IMG/VR virus record: IMGVR_UViG_3300024999_000029
Location: 62,001 to 126,000 of that record
DNA: 64,000 nt
Direction: 5' to 3' (one strand)
From: a virus
Shown here: positions 40,679 to 49,119 of the stretch, piece by piece
Layout: each line of letters starts with the position of its first letter
Position numbering within the stretch: position 1 is the first letter of the stretch
Position numbers and translations under genes: made by a program
The notes under the pieces: model-generated
Databases searched by the model: none
What the model was told of the DNA's origin: nothing
What the model saw: the letters and a program-made list of their open reading frames with translations, nothing else

Positions 40679-41634
40679 ATGATCAAACGACATTTATATG
40701 AATACATAAAAGAATTTATAGAAAATTTTGGTTTTACTTTATTGAGTAAACAATACAAGAATAATTCTTCTGAGTTAATTATTATGGATAAAGAAGGATA
40801 TGTTTATACAACTTCTTTTGCAAAATTCAGACATAAAAATACAATTAATAACATAGGAAGATTTTTCAAAAACAATCCATATACAATACAAAATATAAAA
40901 TCATGGTGCAAACTTAACAATAAGCCTTTTGAGTTAATTAGTGATATGTATAATGGAAGTCATGATAAATTAAAATGGCAATGTTTGAAAGAAGATTGTG
41001 GTGAAATATTTGAAGCAAGTTGGAGTCACATTTATTATAACCATGAATGTGGTGTTTGTAATGGGAGACAAGTTAAATTGCATAATTGCTTAGCAACTAA
41101 AAGCCCAGAACTTGCTTCTGAATGGCACCCAACTAAAAATGGCAATTTAACACCATATGACGTTACTTTTAGTAGTGGTAAATATGCGTGGTGGAAATGT
41201 AAGGAATGTGGTCATGAATGGGAATCTTCTATCACTAATAGAAATAACAGGGATGTCCAAAATGTAATTTATCAAAAGGTGAAAATATAACATATGATAA
41301 ATTAAAGTATTATAATATTAATTTTATTTCACATTATAAATTCAAAAATTGTAAATATAAAAATGTTTTAGAATTTGATTTTTATTTATTAGATTATAAT
41401 TTTTGTATTGAAATCCAAGGAATTCAACATTATGAACCAGTTGATTTTGCGGGGAAAGGTAAAGAATGGGCAGAAAAGGAATTTAATTTAAATCAAATAA
41501 AAGACCAAATCAAAAGAGATTATTGTAATAACGAAAATATAAAATTATTAGAAATACCGTATTGGGATTTTAATAATATTGAACAAATTCTCATTAAAGA
41601 ATTAAATTTAATTAAAAATAAATTAGCAATATAA
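40679..41634 (+). pseudogene. Zinc-ribbon homing-type nuclease with frameshift
   Basis: Homologous to the gene at 34716 throughout (for example 'ELASEWHPTKNGNLTPYDV'). The frame breaks at about 41251-41256, where AACAGGGATGTCC appears to lack one G. The expected 'GCPKC' ribbon and the nuclease end ('FCIEIQGIQHYEP' through 'NIKLLEIPYWDFNNIEQILI') continue in another frame to a TAA at 41632. It is inactive as sequenced. A homopolymer sequencing error is the main alternative. Confidence 0.8.
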
Positions 41635-41690
41635 ATTTATTGCAATTTATATATGAAAAATATAAAATAAAGAAAGGTATGGTGTGTGGC

Positions 41691-42548
41691 ATGGGATATA
41701 CACAGTTTCATAAGAAATGGTTTAATACCTCAACTCCAGTTGCAGGAGTAAAAGCGTCGGGGATACTCACAATTTCATCGGTTGTAAGTGATACAGAGAA
41801 AGTAACAATCGGAAGTAACACTTATGAATTTGATATGACAGGTGCAGTAACAGCAGGAAATATAGCTGTTGATGTCGGCGATTTAAGAAATGAGGCACAA
41901 GGAACAATTACATTTACAGGAGTTGTTCTTGCAGGACAGACCGTCACTATTGGTACGGAAGTTTACGAGTTTGTTGCCGTAGCTGGAGATATCGCAGATC
42001 CAGCAAATATTCCAGTAGTAATGGGTGCAGATATGTCTGCTGATAATGCGGTTACACAATTAGGTTTAGAAATTAGTTCTAATTCTGCAATTGTTGATGC
42101 TGTTGCAAATACTACAACTGATACAGTTTTAGTTATCGCAGATGCTAAAGGAGTTGCTGGTAATACAATAGCTAGTACAACTACCTGTATAAATGCATCT
42201 TTTGCAGCAGTTACTCTTATTGGTGGTTTAGCAACTATTACTGCTCCTAGTGCTGTGACGGCTTTAGTAGCTGCGATAACAGCTAATGATGCTTACGTAA
42301 CCGCCGTTGATGGTGCTTTAGATACAGTAGTCGTAACTTATAAATGGGTTGGGACTGACGGAAATAGTATAACTACAACTGAGACTATGGCAAATGGAGC
42401 TTTTGCCGTAGCGACATTAACGGGCGGAGTTTACGCAACTCCTGTTAATTGCGCAGCATTTATAATACTTGATAACGTTTGGTGGATAGCTGATGCTCCA
42501 GTTAGTAAATATACTTTAGGTGGATGGAAAAGTGCAACACCGTCATAA
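41691..42548 (+). CDS. Repeat-containing structural protein, about 285 aa
   Basis: The start is ambiguous among ATG 41679, GTG 41682 and ATG 41691; the last has the best spacing from AGAAAGG. At least two similar units occur: 'KVTIGSNTYEFDMTGAVTAG' and 'TVTIGTEVYEFVAVAGDIAD', each followed by an Ala/Thr/Val-rich segment. It ends with a tryptophan-rich tail (DNVWWIADAPVSKYTLGGWK). A beta-repeat virion surface or fibre protein is likely. Tail sheath is less likely because a long tape measure and tube fit a siphovirus-type tail. Confidence 0.6.
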   Translation: MGYTQFHKKWFNTSTPVAGVKASGILTISSVVSDTEKVTIGSNTYEFDMTGAVTAGNIAVDVGDLRNEAQGTITFTGVVLAGQTVTIGTEVYEFVAVAGDIADPANIPVVMGADMSADNAVTQLGLEISSNSAIVDAVANTTTDTVLVIADAKGVAGNTIASTTTCINASFAAVTLIGGLATITAPSAVTALVAAITANDAYVTAVDGALDTVVVTYKWVGTDGNSITTTETMANGAFAVATLTGGVYATPVNCAAFIILDNVWWIADAPVSKYTLGGWKSATPS

Positions 42549-42584
42549 TCTAAAACAAATATATAAAAGAAGGAGGAATTTCAA

Positions 42585-43553
42585 ATGGGACAATATGATT
42601 TGTTTAGAGTAATATCACAATCTTATTTAACCACAAAAGAACGTGATGTTAACCAAATTAAATATGATATATTATTTGATTTTGATGATTCTCCTTCTTT
42701 TGATTCTGTATTAATTAATAATATATCAAAAGGTGTACATATTATTGATGAAAACGCTATTACAAAGAATCTCAATAAGAAACGTTTGCTTTGTAAGTCA
42801 GATGAAAACATCGCTGTGGGTGATCAAGTATATTGGGGAAATAATTATTGGATATGTACTAATATAGATAGTGATAACGCTGTACAAGTTAAAGGTATCA
42901 TAGAAAAAACCAATAATACTCTAAAGTTCTATAAAAACCACATTTTATTTCAAGTTCCATGTATTGTTAATAAAGGTAATATAAACATGGACGAAAATAA
43001 GTTTATCTCAATTGCTGCTGATGAGTATATTTTGGTTTGTCCTAATGCATCGGACAGTTCAAACATTGATTTAAACACTAGATTCATATTGACTGGTAGT
43101 GCTTATAAGGTTGTTGGAATTGACAATATTAGTAACGTTGGTTTGTTAAATATTAGAGTTAAAGAGGATGTTGTAGTTGAAGATGATAATGTAGAGTTAG
43201 GAATAGCTAATTATTACAGCAATCAAATTATCGTAGACACTAGTACAGCAGATATTACAATTACTCCATTAGATACAAATATAAAAGTTGGGAAAAGTGT
43301 AACATATACGGCAAGATTTACTGATGATGGTATTGAAAACAATCTAGTTCATTTTAATTGGGAATTAAGCAATGTAGACGGAAGTAATAATATTTATGCG
43401 ACTATTGTGTCTAATTATGATAATAAATCTTGTACAATTACAGGAGCTAATTCATATTCAGCAATTGGTAAAATAATAAATATAAAAATTTCTTTAGTTG
43501 AGAATCCAACTAGATTTATTGAAAAACAATTTAAAATAACTAGTTTGATATAA
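42585..43553 (+). CDS. Virion protein with C-terminal Ig-like domain, 322 aa
   Basis: ATG with AAGGAGG. The first 200 residues suit a head-completion (stopper-like) fold (VGDQVYWGNNYWICTN). Residues about 215-322 form an Ig-like domain (ITITPLDTNIKVGKSVTYTA ... HFNWELSNVDGSNN). Ig-like additions on head or tail proteins often aid weak surface binding. Assignment by position and pattern. Confidence 0.55.
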   Translation: MGQYDLFRVISQSYLTTKERDVNQIKYDILFDFDDSPSFDSVLINNISKGVHIIDENAITKNLNKKRLLCKSDENIAVGDQVYWGNNYWICTNIDSDNAVQVKGIIEKTNNTLKFYKNHILFQVPCIVNKGNINMDENKFISIAADEYILVCPNASDSSNIDLNTRFILTGSAYKVVGIDNISNVGLLNIRVKEDVVVEDDNVELGIANYYSNQIIVDTSTADITITPLDTNIKVGKSVTYTARFTDDGIENNLVHFNWELSNVDGSNNIYATIVSNYDNKSCTITGANSYSAIGKIINIKISLVENPTRFIEKQFKITSLI

Positions 43554-43563
43554 GGAGGTAAGA

Positions 43564-44034
43564 ATGAGATTAAAAGAATTATCTGATTATAAAAATAAAA
43601 TTATCTCTAAAATTATTGATAATGAAAACTTAGTAAAAGCATTGTCTAATAATACAGAAGATTTTTTAGACCAGCCTCTTATATCTGATGTAACAAGTAT
43701 TATATATAAAAATGTTTTCCCTTATAAATATATACCTTCAGCACAAGAAACAGCAAGTTCATATATTACTATGGCATTTACGAATTTTTCACCGCAAGGT
43801 AGAGAATTTAAAATTGGGAATATTTATTTCTATATAATATGTCACAACGATCTATTAAAAACTAATTATGGCTGTCTTAGATATGACTATATAGTTAATT
43901 TAATAGACGAAACATTTAATGATACTGGAAATATAAGCATTGGGGATTTCAAATTTGATTCTATGAGTGACTTTCAGGTAGACAGTAATCATATGGGATG
44001 CTGGATTTGCTATGAAGCTAGGAGTTTTAATTAA
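43564..44034 (+). CDS. Tail terminator/completion-like protein, 156 aa
   Basis: ATG with TAAGGAGG. The order of a helix, 'TSIIYKNVFPYKYIP', 'YITMAFTNFSP' and 'FKIGNIYFYIICHND' fits an alpha/beta tail-terminator fold. It lies between the head-completion candidate and the tail tube. The next gene starts within its stop (TAATG), so the two are coupled. Confidence 0.55.
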   Translation: MRLKELSDYKNKIISKIIDNENLVKALSNNTEDFLDQPLISDVTSIIYKNVFPYKYIPSAQETASSYITMAFTNFSPQGREFKIGNIYFYIICHNDLLKTNYGCLRYDYIVNLIDETFNDTGNISIGDFKFDSMSDFQVDSNHMGCWICYEARSFN

Positions 44035-44717
44035 TGAATAAAATGAGGATGTTAGCAAATTTACCTATTTATGTTGATAAAATTCCCATATATTCACCAA
44101 CTCTTAAAAGTATTGCAGAAATAGGCAAAAAAGAATATTCAACGTTTTTATCTAGCTGCATTATTACTAAAGACATGTTAATAGACAAAGATATTTTTCA
44201 TGATATAAATGATTTTGATATATTAACTCATATGTGTCTCGAAAGTAATTTATATCCCACATTTATAAATTCTTTATTTTTTTTTACTAAATTAGAATTT
44301 AGTATGTCTGAAATTAATAAAGAACTAGTTTTTATGTGCAACGATATTGAGTTAAATAAAGCTAATTATCACTCATTTATCAAAAATATAAAATATGTTA
44401 ACAGGTTAGAAGTCCAAGAGACTAAAGAAATGGATGAATTTGATAGGCGTTGCGCTGAAGCAGAGAAAAAAATTCAAGAACATGCTAGTAAAGATGGTCA
44501 GCCTGAGTTAGAAGATTTAATTTCTGCTGTAGCTAATATGGATGGAAATGGTCTTAACATAATAAATATTTGGGATTTAAATATTTATCAATTTTATGAA
44601 CAACTACAAAGAGGTCAATTGAAAGAACAATATAGATTGGCTATGAAACAATTGTTAACTGGATTGGTAAAACAAGAAGAAGTAACAGTTGAATCATATT
44701 TTAAAACAATTAAATAA
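44034..44717 (+). CDS. Hypothetical helical morphogenesis protein, 227 aa
   Basis: Coupled start overlapping the previous stop. Mainly helical, with an acidic linker (VQETKEMDEFDRRCAEAEKK) around residue 125 and a C-terminal helical domain (FYEQLQRGQLKEQYRLAMKQ). It lies directly before the tail tube gene. No family recognised; probably a tail-assembly factor. Confidence 0.55.
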   Translation: MNKMRMLANLPIYVDKIPIYSPTLKSIAEIGKKEYSTFLSSCIITKDMLIDKDIFHDINDFDILTHMCLESNLYPTFINSLFFFTKLEFSMSEINKELVFMCNDIELNKANYHSFIKNIKYVNRLEVQETKEMDEFDRRCAEAEKKIQEHASKDGQPELEDLISAVANMDGNGLNIINIWDLNIYQFYEQLQRGQLKEQYRLAMKQLLTGLVKQEEVTVESYFKTIK

Positions 44718-44742
44718 AATATAAAACAGGAGGTATTTTAAC

Positions 44743-45531
44743 ATGGCAATTGGACAAAAACAAGTCTGGGCAAAAGTTCTTGACTTTACAATTCAGGATT
44801 ATTCCACTAAAGATGTTGTGGCACAGGTAAAATATGCTACAGATGCAAGTATATCTGAAGCTTATGAGAAATTAGAAATTAAAGGTGGAAGTGATAATCA
44901 AATTCAATATACAAATTATCATTCACCAACAGCTAAGTTTTCTGCAAAATTACCATTGATTGATGATAATATAGTTGCAGTTAAGACAGGTGCTTCAAAC
45001 GTAACTGGAGCGCAAACAAATGCTTATGACGACACTTTTACTGTAGATGCTACGGCTGGAACTATTACTCTGCCAGTCACAGGTATTGTTGCTGGTACAT
45101 TGAAGGTTTATAACGTTGATACTGATGATAATCTTGGTACAGAAATAACTGCGGTTGCTTCCGCTCCAACATTGGAACAATATTCTATTACTGGAAGTGT
45201 TCTTACTTTTAACACAGGTAAAAAAGGTACTAGAATGCTAGTAATTTGTGATTATACAACTGGAGCTACTGCTAGTGGAGTTAAAATGATAAGCGGAAAA
45301 CTTCCAAAGCTTATTAGAATTACTGCTAAAACAAAAGTTGAAGACAAGTCTGGCAATATTGCTATTAAAACTATAATAATAGAGAAGGCTAAACCCGATC
45401 CAAATTTTGAATTCGCAACTTCAACTTCGGCAGCCAGCTTGGCATTTGATTGTGAAGTGTTTGGATGGACAAATGCAAGCGGCGATGATCAGTTCTTCAA
45501 CTTAGTGACAGATCCAGAACTTGACGTATAA
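44743..45531 (+). CDS. Major tail tube protein, 262 aa
   Basis: ATG with ACAGGAGG. Tube-like features: 'MAIGQKQVWAKVLDFTIQDY' at the start, 'DNQIQYTNYHSPTAKFSAKL', a central inserted beta domain (about residues 85-160) and 'KPDPNFEFATSTSAASLAFD' near the end. The order head-completion, terminator, tube is canonical. Likely stacks in rings to form a non-contractile tail. Confidence 0.7.
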   Translation: MAIGQKQVWAKVLDFTIQDYSTKDVVAQVKYATDASISEAYEKLEIKGGSDNQIQYTNYHSPTAKFSAKLPLIDDNIVAVKTGASNVTGAQTNAYDDTFTVDATAGTITLPVTGIVAGTLKVYNVDTDDNLGTEITAVASAPTLEQYSITGSVLTFNTGKKGTRMLVICDYTTGATASGVKMISGKLPKLIRITAKTKVEDKSGNIAIKTIIIEKAKPDPNFEFATSTSAASLAFDCEVFGWTNASGDDQFFNLVTDPELDV

Positions 45532-45542
45532 GAGGTGATACT

Positions 45543-45734
45543 ATGACAAAATTTCTTGTTTACTGTCATCCATCAGTACCAAGTATAGGTATAAAAATCA
45601 ATACATGGTACTCATTAGAAGAACTACAACTAAAATATAGTTTAGAGCATATTAAGTGTTTTTTTCATCCCGCAAACTTCGGTTGGGAAGAAATTGAACC
45701 TGAAGTAAAACCAATAGTAAAAACAAGTAAATAA
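45543..45734 (+). CDS. Hypothetical protein, 63 aa
   Basis: ATG with AAGAGGTG, 11 nt after the tube gene. 'FLVYCHPSVPSIGIKINTWY' then 'KYSLEHIKCFFHPANFGWEE': a small cysteine- and histidine-containing protein. No family recognised. A perfect palindrome and a terminator follow. Confidence 0.55.
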   Translation: MTKFLVYCHPSVPSIGIKINTWYSLEELQLKYSLEHIKCFFHPANFGWEEIEPEVKPIVKTSK

Positions 45735-45750
45735 CAATATGATCATGGTT

Positions 45751-45778
45751 TATTATTAAGGTTGCAACCTTAATAATA
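45751..45778. repeat. 28-bp perfect palindrome
   Basis: TATTATTAAGGTTG (45751-45764) is followed at once by its exact complement CAACCTTAATAATA, 14-bp arms with no spacer. This favours a protein-binding or cleavage site over an RNA hairpin. A separate terminator lies 7 nt downstream. Confidence 0.75.
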
Positions 45779-45784
45779 GTAATA

Positions 45785-45814
45785 AAAGACATGTGCCAGT
45801 ACACATGTCTTTTT
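45785..45814 (+). terminator. Strong intrinsic terminator after the tail tube unit
   Basis: AAAGACATGTG (45785-45795) pairs perfectly with CACATGTCTTT (45802-45812) around CCAGTA, followed by more T. Confidence 0.9.
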
Positions 45815-45847
45815 CCAATTATTCTCTAATACTGGAAGGAGAAAATT

Positions 45848-46992
45848 ATGGCTAAAAAACTTACATATGAAGAAGTAAAAAACTTTGTAGAAATAGAAAG
45901 CAATAGTGGATGTAAATTATTAAGTACAAATTATAAAAACAGCGAAGAATTATTGTTGTTCCAATGCAAATGTGATAATGAATTTACAGCTAGATTTACT
46001 AATTTTGTATCACAAAATAAAAGACAATGTAATGGTTGTGGAAAGAATAAAAGAGTTCAAAAAATGTAAAAACTCACGAACAATTTTGTTCAGAGGTTTA
46101 TAATTTAGTTGGCGATGAATATGAAATATTGAGCAAATATGAAAACAATCGAAAACACGTATTAATAAAGCATAATATTTGTAATCATGAATATTTAGTA
46201 TCACCTAGTAATTTTCTTAGAGGTAAGCGTTGTCCTAAATGTAATGGTGGTATAGCGAAAGCTCATGAAGAATTTATTCAAGCATTAGATAAAAAATATA
46301 ATAGTGAATACGAAGTATTAGATATATATGAACGAAGTTCTCAAAAAATTAAAGTTAAACATAAAATTTGCGGATTTGAATACGACGTTTTACCTTATGC
46401 AATTTTAAATATGGGAAATACTTGCCCTTGGTGTTCTGGTCATTATCAAAACACTGATAGGTTTAAGCAATGGATATTAGAAAATTGTGGTGAAGAATAT
46501 AAGGTTATTGGAGAATATGTTTCTGCTGTTAAAAAAGTAAAAATGTTACATATGAAATGTGGCAAAGAATTTGAAGCTACTCCTAATCATTTAAAAGGCG
46601 GCAATAGATGCTCTTATTGTAAATCATCTAAAGGTGAAAAGATAATTGAGCAGTATTTAATTAATGAAAATATAAATTTAAAATCACAATATAGAATTAA
46701 AGAATGTAGAAATAAAAACCCACTTCCTTTTGATTTTGCTATATTTGATTCAAATGACAAATTATCATTTTTGATAGAATTTCAGGGAAGGCAGCATTAT
46801 GATGAGTATATTCTAAGAAAAAATAGAAAATATTCTAATTTGGCATATATTCAAACAAACGATAATATTAAAAAAGAATATTGTTTGAATAACAATATAA
46901 AATTATTGACTATTCCATATTGGGAAATGAAAAACATTTCTGAAATTCTAACAGACTATTTAAAACAATTCAATAACAAACAATCAGCATAA
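45848..46992 (+). pseudogene. Zinc-ribbon homing-type nuclease with frameshift
   Basis: ATG at 45848 with GAAGGAG. The first frame (QCNGCGKNKRVQKM) ends at 46069. The next frame begins within 'VKTHEQFCSEVYNLVGDEYE' and runs to 46992. It contains further ribbons (CPKCNGG; CPWCSG; CSYCKSS) and the nuclease part 'FLIEFQGRQHYDEYI' and 'IKLLTIPYWEMKNISEIL'. The break is at a run of six A (46056-46062) and looks like a one-base loss. It is the third copy of this nuclease family in the operon and the second with a -1 change. Confidence 0.75.
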
Positions 46993-47293
46993 AATCTAAA
47001 ATATAAAATTTGGTTATCGCAAGGAGTGCAAGCCTTCTAACCATTTCAAAACCTATGAATATAACGAGATTTCTTCTCGTTTCTATATAAACAATTCAAA
47101 AACAATCTTAAAATTCAATCAAACGAAGATTTTATTAAATTTTCAAATTTTCAACACCTACTGCCACAAGGCTTTCATTTTACTCAAATATAAAACAAAA
47201 TGATATTAAACATATCGGATTATAAAGAGAAGGGTTTGCTTCCTTTTTATATTTCTAAATTTAAAATTTCAAAATTCAGAAAGGAGAATGAAA
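46993..47293 (+). other. 300-nt interval with two hairpins
   Basis: No gene. It starts with CTAAAATATAAAAT (46996-47009). A two-part hairpin GGTTA/TAACC encloses AAGG/CCTT (47012-47042). AACGAGA/TCTCGTT forms a second hairpin (47063-47081). The rest is AT-rich with no further structure evident, up to the GAAAGGAG of the next gene. Confidence 0.5.
46996..47009 (+). promoter_or_regulatory. Recurrent leader motif CTAAAATATAAAAT
   Basis: Copy just after the third nuclease pseudogene, about 285 nt before the next start. Confidence 0.4.
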
Positions 47294-47632
47294 ATGGGAA
47301 GAAATGTTAGACAAATTATATTACCATTTCACACTAATGCTTCAGCAATTGCAGATGGGGGCGAACTTAATGTTGGGGCAGGTCATGTTCTTATGAATGT
47401 AGCAGTTACGGGAGACGCAGTAGATTTTATTTTGGTTATAGAAGGCAAAGCAAATGATAATGATGATTATACAGGAATAATGTGTCCGAATCTTGAAACT
47501 TTCGCTATGTCAACAACAATTACAGCTAATGGCAAGTATCAATTGTCTCTTGAGGCAATAACAAGACTTCGTATTCGCTTGTTATCTATAAGCAGCGGTG
47601 CGGTAAGTGTAATAGGCACTGTTGTCAACTAA
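47294..47632 (+). CDS. Small virion-like protein, 112 aa
   Basis: The ATG at 47294 has AAAGGAG at 8-nt spacing; the earlier ATG abuts it. Beta-rich (VRQIILPFHTNASAIADGGE; LEAITRLRIRLLSISSGAVS). It lies among tail genes, so it is likely a small tail or baseplate protein. No family recognised. Confidence 0.55.
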   Translation: MGRNVRQIILPFHTNASAIADGGELNVGAGHVLMNVAVTGDAVDFILVIEGKANDNDDYTGIMCPNLETFAMSTTITANGKYQLSLEAITRLRIRLLSISSGAVSVIGTVVN

Positions 47633-47676
47633 AATATATTTGAAAAGATAGATTGAGCCTCATGAACTCAATTGAT

Positions 47677-47707
47677 AAGAGTGGGAATCCTTGCCCCACT
47701 CTTCTTT
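47677..47707 (+). terminator. Intrinsic terminator before the intact nuclease gene
   Basis: AAGAGTGGG (47677-47685) pairs with CCCACTCTT (47695-47703), followed by CTTTTA. A TTGAG/CTCAA hairpin lies just upstream. Confidence 0.8.
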
Positions 47708-47752
47708 TAATATTTTAAAACAAGGAAATAACACATCAAGGAGTGAAGTTTT

Positions 47753-49087
47753 ATGATTTTACAAAATAATGTAATTACAACATGGAACGCATCAAATAAA
47801 ATATATTATCAGTCAAAAGGTTATTCTTTTACTAAAATGTTTAATACTATTTTAATTGATGTTAAAGATTTAAAAGAGAATAGTAATATAAAGATAAGAG
47901 TTAAATGTAGTTTATGTAATAAAGAAAAATATATTGCATTTAATAATTATAATACGTGTATTAAAAATACTGGATTTTATCATTGTGATGAATGTTCTTA
48001 TAAAACAACAAAAAATGAAAGTTTATTAAATACCAAACTACAAAAATCTATATCGTTTGAACAATGGTGCATTGAAAATGATAGGCAAGACATATTTAAT
48101 AGATGGGATTATGAATTAAATAAAAAACAACCTTCAAAAGTATGCTATAGTTCTAAATTAAAGTATTATTTTAAATGTCCTAATAGAATACATAAAAGTG
48201 AATTAAAAAATATTAGTGCTTTTACGGGTGGTCAAGAGGGTAGCATTAGATGTAACCAATGTAATTCTTTCGCTCAATGGGGTATAGATAATATTTGTTC
48301 TGATTTTTTAGAAAAATATTGGGATTATAAAAAGAATATAATTAGTCCTTGGGAAATTTCATTCGGAAGTAAAAAAATAATATGGATTAAATGTCAAGAA
48401 AAAGATTACCATGGTTCTTATAAAATTATCTCGAAAAATTTTTCAATTGGACAAAGATGTTCTTATTGTAGTGGTAATGATATACATATAAAAGATAGTT
48501 TGGGAATATTATATCCAAAAATTTTGGGAATTTGGAGTGATAAAAATAAAGACACTCCATACGAATATGCTCCAAAATCAAATAAAAAAATCTGGTTTAA
48601 ATGTAAAGATGGAAATCATGAAGATTATTTAAGATGTATAAATGAATCAAATGTATATAATTTTCGTTGTCCAAATTGTGTTCGTGAACGAGAAGAAAGT
48701 TTTTTACAAGAAAAAGTTAGACTACATTTAGAATCTTTAAAACATACAATTTTGCATGAACATAAATGTAAGATAAAATGTGTTAACCCAAAAACTAAAC
48801 ATGTTTTACCATATGATAATGAAATTGTTGAATTAAAATTAATTGTTGAGGTTCATGGTGTACAACATTATAAAACACAAAATATTTTTAATTATAAAAA
48901 ATCAAATCACAATAATACAACACTAGAATATGAGCTTCATTACCAACAATTAAAAGACAGATATAAACGTATCTTTGCTAAAAGGCAAGGATATTTTTAT
49001 TTAGAGATACCTTATTGGACTGATGATAAAGAAGAAACTTGGAAAGATTTGATTATTAATAAAATAAAAGAAATTTCAAATATATAA
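47753..49087 (+). CDS. Intact zinc-ribbon homing-type nuclease, 444 aa
   Basis: ATG with AAGGAGTG. Several zinc ribbons and DUF4379-like repeats (CSLCNKEK; CDECSY; 'EKYWDYKKNIISPWEISFG'; CSYCSGN; CPNCVRE) lead to a C-terminal nuclease with 'VELKLIVEVHGVQHYKTQN' and 'QGYFYLEIPYWTDDKEETWK', the Vsr/EDxHD-like signature of phage homing enzymes. It is the only unbroken copy among four. Such freestanding nucleases cut sites in related phages lacking the gene and spread by repair. Confidence 0.75.
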   Translation: MILQNNVITTWNASNKIYYQSKGYSFTKMFNTILIDVKDLKENSNIKIRVKCSLCNKEKYIAFNNYNTCIKNTGFYHCDECSYKTTKNESLLNTKLQKSISFEQWCIENDRQDIFNRWDYELNKKQPSKVCYSSKLKYYFKCPNRIHKSELKNISAFTGGQEGSIRCNQCNSFAQWGIDNICSDFLEKYWDYKKNIISPWEISFGSKKIIWIKCQEKDYHGSYKIISKNFSIGQRCSYCSGNDIHIKDSLGILYPKILGIWSDKNKDTPYEYAPKSNKKIWFKCKDGNHEDYLRCINESNVYNFRCPNCVREREESFLQEKVRLHLESLKHTILHEHKCKIKCVNPKTKHVLPYDNEIVELKLIVEVHGVQHYKTQNIFNYKKSNHNNTTLEYELHYQQLKDRYKRIFAKRQGYFYLEIPYWTDDKEETWKDLIINKIKEISNI

Positions 49088-49119
49088 TACTTCATATTTC
49101 ATAAAGGAGATGATATTAA

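Noticed and set aside
41691-42548. Tail sheath protein
   Set aside because: The repeat pattern is superficially similar, but no baseplate wedge genes accompany it and the remaining tail genes fit a non-contractile tail.
46129-46992. 287-codon frame read as an independent gene
   Set aside because: Its start lacks an RBS and the frame continues upstream into sequence homologous to the preceding fragment, so it is the second half of a frameshifted nuclease gene.
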